NCBI GenBank assembly: GCA_963920635.1
Contig: OY987299.1
Location: forward strand, 16,357,401-16,421,400
Length of the DNA stretch: 64,000 nucleotides
From: Pseudeuparius sepicola
Lineage: Eukaryota > Arthropoda > Insecta > Coleoptera > Anthribidae
Direction: 5' to 3'
The notes below the pieces were generated by a model. It was not told where the DNA came from and did no database searches. It worked only from the letters and a program-made list of their open reading frames with translations. Position 1 is the first letter of the stretch. Each line of letters starts with the position of its first letter. Shown one piece after another: positions 1-11,166 of the stretch. The position numbers and the translations under genes were made by a program.

Positions 1-974
1 AAGTAACTTTATATTTTCTGTCCATTAAAAAAATTTCTGTACTAATCAAAGTTACGCCCTGAATAAATATGTACCAAGATACAATTTCCAATTTCCAATT
101 ACGTATAATTTTTTGATAAAGCAATGTGATTTATATGTATGTGCGTGGTTATGCTAATCAATTCTCAAAAATTAAAAAAATCTATATTTTGTAAAATCGC
201 ATATGTGTATAAAGTTAGCTATATTTAATCCATTTTGATATTTTCAATAATGGTTCATTGGGAATACGTCTGTGAGTTCGGTTGAAAGTAGGTGAAATTT
301 AATTACGGAAGGCAAGTAGGAAGTTAGCTGCCAAAAATTTGCTTGAAAAAATATTTACTAGACATGCCTTCACATACCTACTTGCAATGCCATACTCCAA
401 ATGAAAGTACTGGGACACTGGGACTTTGCCAAAATTTCTAGAAAATCTGTCAATCCATAATGAAAATTGCTTGATGATCATAATAATTGGTTCAGGTAAG
501 TATGTTGGCAGCCAATAGCCAAAATCTGTACAAATTGAAGTTTAGAGAAGGCCGCCGTTATTTGTGGTATAAACGGCTATACATACACACCTATACTCTG
601 TAATTGAGAATTTTTGGTGAACTGATTTCTTTTAAATCGGCGCAATGAATGATGTTGTAACTGTCATCTGCGATAAATAGCCTGAAAATAACTGTTAAAT
701 TATTAAAATTAGAATTAGACTAAAAATACCCAATATATATTTTTTAGATTGATCTAGATTGATCTAATGGAAGATATCTAACAGACACTACTATATATGA
801 TTTTTTTAAATGACCTATTTTCAGAATATCATATCAAGCATTCTTTGAAGAATAAAATGGAAGGTGCCTCGAATTGGCGATAGCTCTAAACCTTTTGTAC
901 AAAATATCAATATTCTAAGTGGGGCCAAAATTAAAAAAAAAAGGATTTTCCAGAGAACCCTGTATAGACCACGG
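1..974. other. No gene seen; AT-rich DNA with a possible element end
   Basis: I see no convincing coding frame or RNA gene here. Around 945-966 the sequence ends in CCCTGTATA, which resembles the right terminus of the ACAGGGTG foldback families found later in the window. I found no matching left terminus, so this may be a one-ended relic. Confidence 0.4.
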
Positions 975-1516
975 GGCACATAGGTTGGTGATCTTTTCTT
1001 GCAAGTCGATTAATCTTTCCCAAAGGTATTATTGTACTTAGTATAGCCAGTCTCGCTCATAAAAGGTGTTCGTAAAAAATAAAATTTGACGAAAAAATCA
1101 TTTATTACAAAACATTATCCAAAGAACAAATAGATTTTACATTAGCCCACTAGCTATGGTTTCTGTTTTCACAGCATTCATGGCACACCTGATTAAATTT
1201 GATTGCTATTGATATGTTGATGAATACCTAAAGCATAATTATTAAGAATGCAGGATTATGCCTTCAATTCATTCAATTGGAATGAAATGTTAAAATCAAG
1301 TAGGGGACCGAAGAATGTAGTGGAATCCCCAGTTTTTCCTTTCAATATTTTTTAAATACTACTTAGATTATTTCTTTAAACATTTTTTTAAATACAAGAT
1401 TTTTTCGTCAAATTTGATTTTTTTACGAATGGTATGAGCTAGGTTGTCTATATTTCTTACAATAATACCTCAAGCAAAACTTAATTAATTTGCAAAAAAG
1501 ATCACCAACCTGTGCA
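975..1516. mobile_element. Foldback (long inverted-repeat) element
   Basis: The left arm (about 975-1100) is matched in reverse complement by 1393-1516. Shared blocks include GGTTGGTGATCTTTT at the outer end and TTGACGAAAAAATC near the loop. The arms are about 120-130 bp with several mismatches and small gaps, so the element is not young. The loop of about 290 bp has no recognisable coding sequence. The ends differ from the ACAGGGTG families. Confidence 0.7.
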
Positions 1517-2140
1517 GAGAACTTGTTGTTTCACAACAGCGGACTTTGTGAATGGCTTTTTATACATAAACGTCTCCATCCATACAGAATATGCTCGGTA
1601 TGGTATTTTAAATTAAATCAATCACTTCGGTCCGATGTTTTCGTATACATATATTATGTTTACTTTGTTGTGTTAACATTTTTGAATGGTGAAAAGTAAC
1701 TATTAGCTAATTTACATTTATTTGTGCTTACGTTACTATTTGGTTAGTACGTTATATACTATGACGATATTGAAATAAAACTAAGGTATACCCTCTTTGC
1801 CTTATGTAAAGAAAAAACATTCGATTCCATCGTTATAAGTTGCGCCAAGCCGCACAAGTTGGCAATGCCGCTACCGTCGGAAGACGGTCGTCACGCGCTG
1901 TGGATTTGTTGTGGTGTAGTACGTTAGTTCTGGCACCCTTCCATAAAGGCATTTTTCACACCATTTTTTATAAGTGCATCATGAAGTACGTTGAAAATAG
2001 AGACCACAAATATTTTTCCGATTTTTTTTGCGACCGGGAAATACGCTATAATTAAATATTAAGGCCACATTTTCTAGGGGACGTCATGCACACAAAAATA
2101 CGGTTGCTTACATTTTAGCGTTGTCGCCAAAGTCCAGCAA
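1517..2140. other. No feature recognised
   Basis: This stretch lies between a foldback element and the 5' break of a non-LTR retrotransposon. The stretch near 1840-1940 is richer in GC and CG dinucleotides than its surroundings. I recognise no protein in any frame and no repeat structure. Confidence 0.4.
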
Positions 2141-2151
2141 CTACCTACATA

Positions 2152-4242
2152 GTGTTAACATTCGAACACATCGATGAGAAGGTGGAATTTTTGGAGGCGG
2201 CTGTTATGAGTTTGATTGATCTGCATGCTCCTTTGAGGCGTGTCAGAGTGACAAAGAAACCCAATCCTTGGATTACGCCTAATATTAAGTTGATGATGTC
2301 TATTCGGGATAGGGCGTTATCGGATTATCGTAAGTCATTGGGAGATTTGCAAGTCTCTGTACGGCAGTCTCTAGTTAAATGGGAATATTACAAACAACTG
2401 CGAAATTATGTCACTGCTTCAATACGTAGGGAGAAAAAAGCATATATTGAAAATCAATTAAATCTGAATTTTAATAATTCTCAGGCTTTGTGGAAAACTC
2501 TTGACAGGCTTAATATTTATAAAAAGTCTTCTAAAATTTTACACGAGCTTCCAGACGGTTTAAGAGATCCTAACAAGATCAACGACTATTTCATAAATTC
2601 TGTAAATAGGATGAAAGCCGATAACGATACTGTAGCATTTTTTAATACTGAGAGGTGTGCCAAAGTTACAGATAGTTTTCAATTTAACCAGGTTAGCTCA
2701 TTGGAAATTCTAAATATTGCATCTGAAATTAAAAGTAACGCAATGGGAATAGATGGTATAAGTGGTGAAATATTTAGGCTATGTCTGCCTTATTGTTGTG
2801 CGGCGCTGACCCATATCATTAATTTTTCATTAACTAATAGTGTAGTTCCGACTCGGTGGAAATGTGCTATCGTTTCTCCTATACCAAAGAAAGATAAAGT
2901 TGAGGAAATTTCCGACTTGCGCCCACTTAGTTTGTTACCACTATTTTCTAAAATCCTTGAAAAATTAGTGTACATGCAACTTAAGAATCATATTGAACGT
3001 TTTGAAATTTTACCGCAGAGGCAATCTGGTTTTAGGAGCGGCCATAGTACGTCAACAGTTTTGGCTGATTTGGTGGATGACATCTTGGGGGCTGTTGACC
3101 GGCGAATGGTGACTGCTGTTGTTATGTTGGATTACTCTAAGGCATTTGACTCTCTGGACCATAGATTGTTGTTAGCTAAACTTAATTACTACGGGGTTGT
3201 AGGGGGTGCCTTGGATTGGTTCGCTATGTACCTTCAGGGGCGGAGGCAGCGGGTAAAACTCAATGTGGATTCCGAATATGCAATCTCTGATCTAATTGGG
3301 GTCTCCTCGGGAGTCCCGCAGGGATCTATATTGGGTCCCTTGCTCTTTGTTATTTATACATCTGATCTGCCTTCTCTTATTCAGAGCAAGTTACACCTTT
3401 ATGCTGACGACAGTCAGTTGTATCTTTCTTTTCTGCCTGATGAACAGGAGAGGTCAATCGTTCAATTAAGTCGTGACCTCCTGCTGATTTCTGAGTGGTC
3501 AAACAAAAACGCTCTAAACCTTAATCCTAATAAAACCGTCTCCATGATAGTGGGGACTGAAGTGCAGCGCTATAAGGTAGATATGACGAATAGGCTTTCT
3601 TTAAATGGAGTCAAGTTGGAACAAAAAAATGAGTGCAAAAATCTGGGTGTGGTTTTAGATTCAAATATGTCATTTCAATCACATGTTAGTGATCTTATAA
3701 AAAAAGCTTTCTCTACTTTAAGATCTATATACCAATTTAAATTTGTGCTTGATGCAAATGTTAAGTTAAAACTTGTCGAATCCCTGATTTTATCAAAATT
3801 TGATTATTGTGACGTTGTATATGGCCCTTGTCTATCTGCTCAAAATGCACAGAGATTGCAACTTATACAAAACACCTGTATGCGTTATGCTGTAAATGTG
3901 CGGAAAAGGGACCATATTACACCTTATTATCAACGGCATAATCAAGGAAAATTGTTTACTAGGAGACATCTCCATTATGCCTGTTTCGTATATAAAATTT
4001 TGTCTACAGGCAAACCGACTTACCTACGAACTAAACTTACTTTGTTAGATACTGTCCAGAATAGGCCCAGAAGAGATCCCTTGCTTATGCAGATACCTCG
4101 GCACGTTACCTCTGTCTTTCACGGTTCTTTCATGTATTTTGCTCCATCACTTTTTAATTCTTTACCACTGGATCTCAAATTGGCATCCAGTCAACGGAAA
4201 TTCAAAAACAAGGCAAAGTTATATTTTACTATGAATGTATAA
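2152..4242 (+). CDS. Reverse transcriptase, non-LTR ORF2 C-terminal part (5' partial)
   Basis: This is an open frame of 696 codons without frameshift or stop. It would copy element RNA into DNA at the target site. Visible motifs are the palm aspartate in LDYSKAFDS (Asp327), SGVPQGSILGPLLF (about 386-399) and the catalytic YADD box (417-420). After these come the NLGVVLD and LILSKFDYCDVVYG blocks of the thumb and C-terminal region. The N-terminal residues (KPNPWITPNIK and RDRALSDYRK) match the linker that normally joins the endonuclease to the RT, so the true protein started upstream and its endonuclease is lost. The position given as the start is a GTG in open frame, not a real initiation codon. 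With intact catalytic residues but no endonuclease and no ORF1, it is probably not autonomous. The intact frame suggests fairly recent insertion. Confidence 0.9.
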   Translation: MLTFEHIDEKVEFLEAAVMSLIDLHAPLRRVRVTKKPNPWITPNIKLMMSIRDRALSDYRKSLGDLQVSVRQSLVKWEYYKQLRNYVTASIRREKKAYIENQLNLNFNNSQALWKTLDRLNIYKKSSKILHELPDGLRDPNKINDYFINSVNRMKADNDTVAFFNTERCAKVTDSFQFNQVSSLEILNIASEIKSNAMGIDGISGEIFRLCLPYCCAALTHIINFSLTNSVVPTRWKCAIVSPIPKKDKVEEISDLRPLSLLPLFSKILEKLVYMQLKNHIERFEILPQRQSGFRSGHSTSTVLADLVDDILGAVDRRMVTAVVMLDYSKAFDSLDHRLLLAKLNYYGVVGGALDWFAMYLQGRRQRVKLNVDSEYAISDLIGVSSGVPQGSILGPLLFVIYTSDLPSLIQSKLHLYADDSQLYLSFLPDEQERSIVQLSRDLLLISEWSNKNALNLNPNKTVSMIVGTEVQRYKVDMTNRLSLNGVKLEQKNECKNLGVVLDSNMSFQSHVSDLIKKAFSTLRSIYQFKFVLDANVKLKLVESLILSKFDYCDVVYGPCLSAQNAQRLQLIQNTCMRYAVNVRKRDHITPYYQRHNQGKLFTRRHLHYACFVYKILSTGKPTYLRTKLTLLDTVQNRPRRDPLLMQIPRHVTSVFHGSFMYFAPSLFNSLPLDLKLASSQRKFKNKAKLYFTMNV

Positions 4243-4313
4243 TGCATGTGACGGTGTTGTCGTTCTCTACCTGTTAATTTAATTATTGTTGGGCATGTAC
4301 CGCATTGGTTTGT

Positions 4314-4365
4314 ATAATATATATTTATGTGTATATATATATATGTGTATATGTGTATGTGTATG

Positions 4366-4399
<34 letters not shown>

Positions 4400-4431
4400 T
4401 GTATGTGTATGTATATGTATATTCTTTTCCA
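4314..4431. repeat. TATG/TA microsatellite in the retrotransposon 3' UTR
   Basis: Alternating TA and GTAT/TATG units run for about 115 bp between the ORF2 stop and the TTA tail. It can be read through as an open frame, but the peptide is only a repeat translation and is not a gene. Confidence 0.9.
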
Positions 4432-4531
4432 TGTTTCTATCACATTGTAATTATTATACTAAATATGTACTGTAATGTCTTTTCAGGTTGGGCCAAAGCA
4501 GTCTATGACTGAGCCCCGCCTTAATAAAGAC

Positions 4532-4532
<1 letters not shown>

Positions 4533-4562
<30 letters not shown>
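4533..4562 (+). repeat. (TTA)n retrotransposon tail
   Basis: About ten TTA/ATT units directly follow AATAAAGACG. A short trinucleotide repeat at the 3' end replaces a poly(A) tail in several CR1- and I-group elements, and it marks the 3' end of this insertion. Confidence 0.85.
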
Positions 4563-4564
<2 letters not shown>

Positions 4565-4866
4565 CTGATTTTCACGTTTCTGAGCTGTCAAAAAATTTCT
4601 TATTACAAATTTTGAATAGATGACAAACAGCTAACTTTAAATATTAGCAATATCGATCAAAATTATAACAACCGAGCAAATCGGGGCGTCCTATCATCGA
4701 TCCAAAACGTGGCGGTATATTTGAAAATTGTAACAACTTTTTTGCCCAATAAAAAATTGTGTGGAACCTTCATGGAAAATCGGGCTCTACTACATGAAAT
4801 AAATTACTGAACATGTCCTTCCTTTTTAATCAAACAAAATTGGCGATTTAAAATCAAAGTTTATAT
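4563..4866. other. No feature recognised
   Basis: AT-rich DNA between the retrotransposon tail and the block starting TGTAACGAAG. I see no gene or repeat here. Confidence 0.4.
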
Positions 4867-6330
4867 TGTAACGAAGTTACCAGTAACTTTTCCGTTAGTT
4901 GTGAATTTTCATTTTTATTTTTATTAATGACTCTTTTTCTACATAGGAGACCGGCGGTCAATATTTTAATTGCATTTAATTAAATCTTAGTTGTAATTAC
5001 TTTTCGGCTTTCCGCCGCTATATAATAAATTCTTTTGTTACCATAAGGGATGAGGGATACCGAAAAAGGGTAGAACCGGGTTACTAACTCAACTTGCAGC
5101 TAGAGCCGCCGTTCTTTTTGGGAATCCGGCTATATTGGACGTGCCCGATCCAGAGAGACCACCGTCCGAGACCAGTACGGGGTGCAACAACCCCTAACTG
5201 CCTGTTTAGCCTCCGGCGGCCGTTTTGGATACCAGAAGAAGTGGGTACGATCACCTGAGTCTTCGCCACGGCCCCAACCAATGGGCGGCCGGCGCACTCA
5301 CCACGAGAGGGCGCCACTCAGCCCAATAAATAGGCTGCGGCTGCCGAGGATGCTCTCTGCTTTTCGACTTGTTTCCGGGTGAGTATTATTAGGTTTAGAC
5401 TGTTCCGAGCCCTGTTGGTGGTGCGAGTATTCCCGAACCAACAGCCGTCTCATTTAACCCTACGATTGAGTTTACCACAAATAGATAGGATAGACCCAGC
5501 TTGAGCTAGGCTCTGAAACTTGTTGGTGGAGCGAGTATTCCAGAACCAACATCCGTTTCACCTAGCTTGAGCTAGGCGTGTAAACCGTGTAAAACTTGTT
5601 GAACTACTTTTACTTCCGTCCTACCCTCAATTCACCACAGACCCCTGGAAAAATTACTTCTCTGACTGAAAGCTACCCGAGCATAGCGGATCATACCGCT
5701 CTAAAAAAGCTGGCGCCTGAGCAACTGCCCAGCCGGAGGTCCGATTTTCTCCTCCCAAAATAAATAATTCAAATTACAAAAGGGGAAAATCGGACATAAA
5801 CACAAAAGAACGCTATAATATACCTAAAACTTCACGAATCGATCGCCGATAGTCGCCTAAGAACAGAGTTCCCGTTTTGGTGGGAGAAAACGAAATATCC
5901 CCGCAAGTCCCAAATTGCCCTCACCCAATAAGCGTGTTGGCTTGCACCCTTGAAATTCGCCACGGCAACGCCAACGCCAACTGGATAACGAAGCGCGAAG
6001 GCGAAATCGCCGGCCCGTGCCAAATTACCCCGCTGAAACATTCAAAGCGCGGCGCATCGATCGCTCCGCGTGCCGTTCGTGCTTTTGCCTTCGGAAAAGG
6101 TGAAGAAGCACTTCCGATATAGCTATTTACCTATCGTTGGGGGGTGTCACCGTCACCATAACAGAGACGCGCCGGACGGTGAGGTGAGGTGAGGGTTCAA
6201 TAACATCATCGAATCGAATAGTCGAACTATGATGGCAAGCCCCTGCCACCGGCCAGCGGCGCAACAAAAGAGACTTAGAAATCGAATTATTTTTGAACAA
6301 CTTCAATACAGAAATAGTCCGTATATATAG
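4867..6330 (+). other. Possible LTR/leader remnant with paired hairpin repeats
   Basis: The block begins TGTAACGAAGTTAC, a start style seen in insect Ty3/Gypsy LTRs, and is more GC-rich than its surroundings. It contains a TATA-like AATAAATAGG near 5325 and a primer-site-like TGGCGCCTGAG near 5711. I could not find the matching LTR end (…CA) or a second LTR, and no gag or pol coding is visible downstream. It could therefore be a solo LTR plus leader, another element type, or a host non-coding exon. The CG-rich frame at 5877-6122 resembles no family I know. Confidence 0.3.
5413..5551. repeat. Two copies of a TGTTGGT…ACCAACA hairpin
   Basis: TGTTGGT (5413-5419) pairs with ACCAACA (5437-5443), and the same pairs recur at 5521-5527 and 5545-5551. 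Both loops carry GCGAGTATTCC. Each is followed by CCGT.TCA and is near the self-complementary CTAGCTTGAGCTAG. The duplication with conserved stems suggests a structured RNA or a duplicated protein-binding site. Confidence 0.7.
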
Positions 6331-6539
6331 CGACTAAAAACGACAGACACCATATACAGTGTGTCCACCTCGGTGTCCACGGATTGAGTGCACGTGGGGT
6401 GTAAATGACAAAAAAATTTCGAGTTGAAATTTGAGCTTCTGGGGATAAGCCCTGCTTGGTTTGGAACTAATTTGTGACGTAATTTTACTTTCGAAAAATC
6501 ACGTATGCCTGGGGATTTTTGAAAAAACTAATTTTCCAC

Positions 6540-6787
6540 ATCAGTAAAGTGCCCTTTCTGTAGGTTTTACGACAAAATGTTATTAAGGAAACTTGTTCAG
6601 AATGAAGAACTGAGTAGGTTTGCGAAATTTCGAAAGTCTAGGCCTACCTTGATTTTTAGGCATTTTTTCCCACTTTTCTTTAGAAAAGTGCAGTTTGTGT
6701 AGCTTTCACATTAAAATGTTATTAAGAAAACTTGTTCAGAATGAAGAACTGAGTATGTTTGCGAAATTTCGAAAGTCTAGGCCTACT
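6540..6787. repeat. Tandem direct duplication, unit about 135-140 bp
   Basis: The segment around 6543-6650 recurs at about 6683-6787. Shared blocks include ACTTGTTCAGAATGAAGAA and GCGAAATTTCGAAAGTCTAG. Divergence is about 10-15% by eye. Both copies contain the palindrome GAAATTTC. I see no coding function. Confidence 0.8.
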
Positions 6788-7865
6788 TACTACTATATTC
6801 TGATTTTTAAGAGTTTTAATTTTTTTAGCAGAAAAAAAATCAAAGTATACCTAGGCTTTTGAAATTCTTTCACACCTATCCAGTTTTTCTTTGTGAACAA
6901 GTAAATATTTAAAATATGAACCACAGTACCACAGTCCGCTACAGTCCACAACCACAGATCACACCAACACCTTGCAACACTTGTCCACAGATTGGAAAAT
7001 GTAGCGTGAGGACAGAAAGCCGACAGAAAACATGCGTCAAATAAATTATCAAATTGACCAAACCAAAACCCGAGGCAAAACCAGTCACAATTTACTGAAG
7101 AAATACAGGTTGTTTCAATTTTAAATTGACAAACTTTGGGAAACAATAGAACTTTTATTAAAAGTAATGCCACTTTCTTGTATACACCATGTCTCCGTTG
7201 GCTCCCTAAGGAAGGTACAGTATTAAATTTCGCCGAAAAAGAAAGATATTTTTTAATATCACTGAAACTACATTGATATTTGCCCTAAAATATTATGAGA
7301 TTCTTAGAAGCCGTGCAATAGTTATTGCCTGTGAAATATTGGTCAAAATTGATAAATCACCTTGTACATATGTAAAAGAGGATAATAATTGAGAATACCA
7401 TGGAAAAGTGAACAAAGGATATATGTGGAAAGGAAAGGGCTATCTGCTCGAGTATTGGGGGACCTTTAGAAATCTATTTTCGGATTATACACTTTTTATT
7501 ATAGACAAAATTGTCGCATATTTTCAAATTTTGTAATAACTTTTGGCGGAAAAAAAAATTGACAAACTACTATTATTGAGTTGTACCTAATATGCAGAAA
7601 GCAGATCATTCGCCTTAAGACTCAATGTACAGCACGTACGTGGTGATTCAACATTTTGACCCATAAAATGGCTTTTTTCGATCTGTAGCGAACAACACGC
7701 ATAATTTTAAACTTTTGGTCAATACAAATTTTAATCTAAGTAATTACTCACATTTTGAGACAAAAATTATTTAAAAAGATTTATCACAATGGCAGTTATT
7801 AGGCTTCTTGCGCAAATGCGGACTGCTCAGTCCGGCCTTGAGACTTCGCGCATGCGCATTATTAT
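6788..7865. other. No gene supported
   Basis: A minus-strand open frame of 126 codons at 6793-7173 has low-complexity hydrophobic stretches and resembles nothing I recognise. I treat it as chance in AT-rich DNA. No repeat structure was noted in the rest. Confidence 0.4.
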
Positions 7866-8145
7866 AGAAAGGTGAAAAAATATCAATGAATGCTAAAAAA
7901 TATCAAGAACATACCTATATGGAGAAATACCAATAAAATGCTAAAAAATTTAAAGAAAATGCCAAAAAATTCCAATAAAATGCCAAAAAAATCGAAGGAA
8001 ATGTAAAAAAATTCCAAGAATATACCAAAAATTCCAAGAATATCCCAAAAATTACAAGAAAATACCAAAAACCGCCAAAAGTTAAAGAAAATTTCAAAAA
8101 TGCCAAAAAATTCGAACAAATACAAAAAAATGTCAAAAATTCCAA
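7866..8145. repeat. Degenerate A-rich tandem repeat
   Basis: Imperfect units of the type AAAAAATGCCAAAAAATTCC, about 20-22 bp long, repeat roughly a dozen times. Read on the minus strand they give artificial FFGIF/LEFF repeat peptides in two frames, which I do not count as genes. Confidence 0.85.
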
Positions 8146-8374
8146 GCGTGTAGGTACACTAAAATTCCTCAGTGATTTCCCCCTCGCAGAAAGCTCCTTA
8201 ATATAATATGGCCGCTGTCAAAAATGAAAAACAACTTTTAATAAGCTAGCAATTTCCTAATTGTAATGATTGTGTGGTCCACAGATCTAAGTTATTCTAC
8301 AGAGATCAAATTCCTCGAGCTTCGCTCTCGGGATTTTATCAGAAAATAAAAGACCAATTTATACTCGTGCTCTA

Positions 8375-9565
8375 TCTAGGCAAAATAGCGCTTTCTAAAA
8401 AATTATCACTAGTAATCGCCCTAGTGCTTGAATTAATGCCGAAAAATTTTCGAGTACACTTAAAAAATTCGTGTTGGAGAAAAATGTCCGGATATTAATT
8501 CAAGAACGTGGGGGATTCGGTAAGAAAATTCCGTACCTACACGCAAATTAAACGAAATTATTATCAAAATTTTTGTTGAGTACCTATATGTCACAATGTC
8601 ACATTATAATAAAGACATCTGTCAAAAAAATTCCGCTGTAATCACCTCCTGCTGCCTAGAGCAAGTGAGAATATTTCCGGGAATTCTTTGAGTTGCCATG
8701 ACAACGAAGCAAAAAACGAGCCTCTGATTGGTCAAAAAAGGTAGGTATGGAATTTTCGTATGTAATATCACAAGTGCCGGAAATTTTATCGATAATTTTT
8801 TCGAAAGCGCTATTTTGCCTAGGTTATTTCCCTCATACTGTTTGCATCCAATAAGGTAGCTCCTTCCATAAAAATCCAACCAATCATATGCCTCTGCTAG
8901 CGATAATTGCACTTGTGCAAATTATCGCGGTAATTGCACTTGTGCAAATTATCACTTCGTTGCTTAGCAACCGCGAATCTGTAGGATACAAACACGTACC
9001 TACTTCTTAAAGTTTGTGTGTTTCACACTGTTCTAAATTATGCAGCGTATCAATTATGTTGCGGTACTAATCAATGAATTTATATAACTTTTACATTGCT
9101 AAATTTTTGTTATTGGACCTCAGTCTCCGTTTAAATTTATGACACATTACAGAAAATAAACCAACGCTGACAGGGTGTAGGTATAATCGCATTTTCCTTG
9201 GATATCCAAGCGTCATGTTTGTTTACTCGAACGCTACAGTCGAAGCTGTCAATAAACTCGTTCAAAATGAATCGTTTTGGAAATGTAAACATAGAAAAAA
9301 TTAATACAGAAATTATTAAATCGTATTCGAGAAATAATCTCGACAAATACCACTCGTGCCGGAAATTTTTCTAGATAATTTTATTCTCAAGCCCTATTTT
9401 GCCCATTAGCAAAACCACGATCGAGGTCTAATAAGAACAATTTAGCAGTGTAAAAGTTATATGATTGGTTGGATTTTTATGGAAGGAGCTACTTTATTGG
9501 ATGCAAGCAGTATGAGGGAAATAATCGATTAAATTTCCGGCACTTGTGATATTACATACGAAAAT
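8375..9565. mobile_element. Composite foldback cluster
   Basis: The main arms are 8752-8890 and 9461-9565. They share ATTACATACGAAAAT, TTCCGGCACTTGTGAT and ATGAGGGAAATAA in reverse complement. A block centred on AAAGCGCTATTTTGCCTAG at about 8788-8826 recurs inverted at 8375-8420 and, decayed, near 9350-9410. The right arm lacks the segment that follows GCCGGAAATTTTATCG in the left arm, so the arms are unequal. This fits an element altered by rearrangement or by insertion of a relative. No transposase was seen in the loop. Confidence 0.65.
8890..8962. repeat. Tandem pair of a self-complementary unit
   Basis: ATAATTGCACTTGTGCAAAT is an imperfect palindrome present twice in a row within the loop side of the foldback cluster. 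Each copy can form a hairpin by itself. Confidence 0.75.
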
Positions 9566-10880
9566 GTCGCGAGATTGTCAAGAATTTCCCTTTTTTGTCG
9601 AGCCGTAGTGAAGTTATTTCGGCGTCGTTAGACCTTTCCCCAAGTCTTCACGTGAGGTTCCGATGCTCCCGGCGCCCCCAAAAAATCGTTAAATAAGAAA
9701 AAACGCGATATCCAAGAGTGGTTCCGAACGCATATCACCCGTAAAGACCAATGACTACTACCATGGTTGATGGTTGACATTCTATCTTTGTTTCTAGAGT
9801 CTTAAATCCATGATGAGATATTTCCATATGATTGGACCGGTAGCACGCGATTATGGTATCGAAATCGAAAAGATTCAGGGGGCAGCGATATGATCTACAG
9901 CGCCGAGTAGAGAGGTATGCAGTTAGGTTAACTATGGAAGTATAAGTATGCAGGTGCAAAATTCAAAACAAAAATAACAGTTGCATTTGGCAAATACTTC
10001 GTGCCTGCGCCTCTGAGTTTCTTCGTTTCCCGCACGTGCTTTAAACGCATATGAAGTATTTCCTGACAACAATGCGGCTCGCGGTCCTCCCCTCGCCAGC
10101 CGACAGCCAATAATGACTCGTCTTTGAAATTATACACGGGAGTGGAGTCTAATTTAACGGCAAAGTGTGGCCAAGTGCAGTATTTACCACGGTTTTGTAA
10201 GAGAGGATATTTTATTGGTTTTAATTTTTAACAGGCCCTAACGTGTGTATGAGCGTGGTAATCTGCTGACAAAGCACTTCGCTGGCGGTGTGTTTGATTG
10301 GTGTTGATTGTAAAAGGCAAAGCACCCGCATAGCATAAAATGGGAATTAATAGGTAGGTAGGTATAGTAACTAAGTGTGCTATCCCATCTACCTTAAAAC
10401 AGAGATATTTCGAGAATTTTTCTTAAGCCATTTTTTCAGTAAAACTTGTATCAACGTTGGTGAGGGTTCTGCATGAAGCTGCTGGTCGGAGCATAGGTAA
10501 AATAGTGACGTAGGATTAAACTTGAGAACCTTACATTTAGTACTATCAAAGATCATATCATGATCTTTGCTACTATTGAGCAACTTCGAATCATCGTCAA
10601 AGATACCTAAGTAATAAGTAAGCTTCGAAGATTTAATGGTAGCAGGGAGATCATTGGTAAAAATTAAAAGTAGGTATTACAAATAGTAGAGGTTCAAGAT
10701 TTTGATCCTTTATTTATTATTTGATTTGTGACCATTCTAAAAACAAATTGCAATTTATTAATGGGATATGACCTCAGGCATTTGAAAAATCTATAAAATA
10801 TATAAAATATACACACTTATGACGGTTCCCGAGTTCCCTATCTTGAGAACCGAAAAAGAGTCCAATGGTTTGTGAAAATA
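9566..10880. other. No gene supported
   Basis: Several short frames exist but none resembles a known protein. A short AT-rich palindrome, TGATCATATCATGATC, lies near 10547-10566. I see no repeat arms longer than about 30 bp. Confidence 0.4.
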
Positions 10881-11063
10881 TCGAATACGACATTCTTTTC
10901 TTTAAAGAGAGATGTTTCTGTGGCACATCAGGTAAAGGAAAATCAGTTGGAAAAATGCACTCCAGCAGGGATTCGAACCCGTAAATATTATTGGCTTGAT
11001 ATCGTAGGTAAAAGTTTCCACGTTCGATACTTGCATTCAATCTATATATGTCGAATATTATAG
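10880..11063 (-). repeat. Possible tRNA-derived SINE (B box on minus strand)
   Basis: GGGATTCGAACCC at 10968-10980 is the reverse complement of a perfect RNA polymerase III B box (GGTTCGAATCC) inside a short stem. A weaker A-box-like region lies upstream on the minus strand. The body towards 10880 does not form a tRNA cloverleaf, so a SINE or tRNA pseudogene is more likely than a functional tRNA. Confidence 0.4.
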
Positions 11064-11166
11064 GTAGAAGAACAAATAGGAAGTTCACATAACCAACAAT
11101 AGTGAATGGTCGCCTCCATTCTCTAACTCCGTCTAGTAGTTGTAGAACACGCCGAAAAAGTACAAA

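Larger units (their letters stand above)
2140..4562 (+). mobile_element. 5'-truncated CR1-group non-LTR retrotransposon
   Basis: The element contains the reverse transcriptase part of ORF2, a 3' UTR of about 300 bp with a TATG/TA microsatellite, and a terminal run of TTA units at about 4533-4562. The endonuclease domain expected upstream of the reverse transcriptase is absent, so the copy was 5'-truncated, as is usual for target-primed insertion. The RT style (YADDSQLY, GVPQGSILGPLLF, LDYSKAFD) and the trinucleotide tail fit the CR1/L2/Crack/Daphne group. I cannot choose the clade by eye. No clear target-site duplication was found. Confidence 0.85.

Noticed and set aside
4327..4512. Plus frame rich in MYVCMY
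   Set aside because: Translation of the TATG microsatellite in the retrotransposon 3' UTR.
4867..5728. Confident solo LTR
   Set aside because: The TG start and primer-site-like string are suggestive, but no matching CA end, second LTR or gag/pol was found; kept only as a low-confidence possibility.
6793..7173. 126-codon minus-strand open frame
   Set aside because: Low-complexity hydrophobic content, no recognised domain, no splice or promoter context; likely chance in AT-rich DNA.
7883..8145. Overlapping FFGIF/LEFF-rich minus frames
   Set aside because: Translation of a degenerate A-rich tandem repeat in two frames, not a protein.
10968..10980. Functional tRNA gene on the minus strand
   Set aside because: Only the B box is good; acceptor and anticodon stems do not form.
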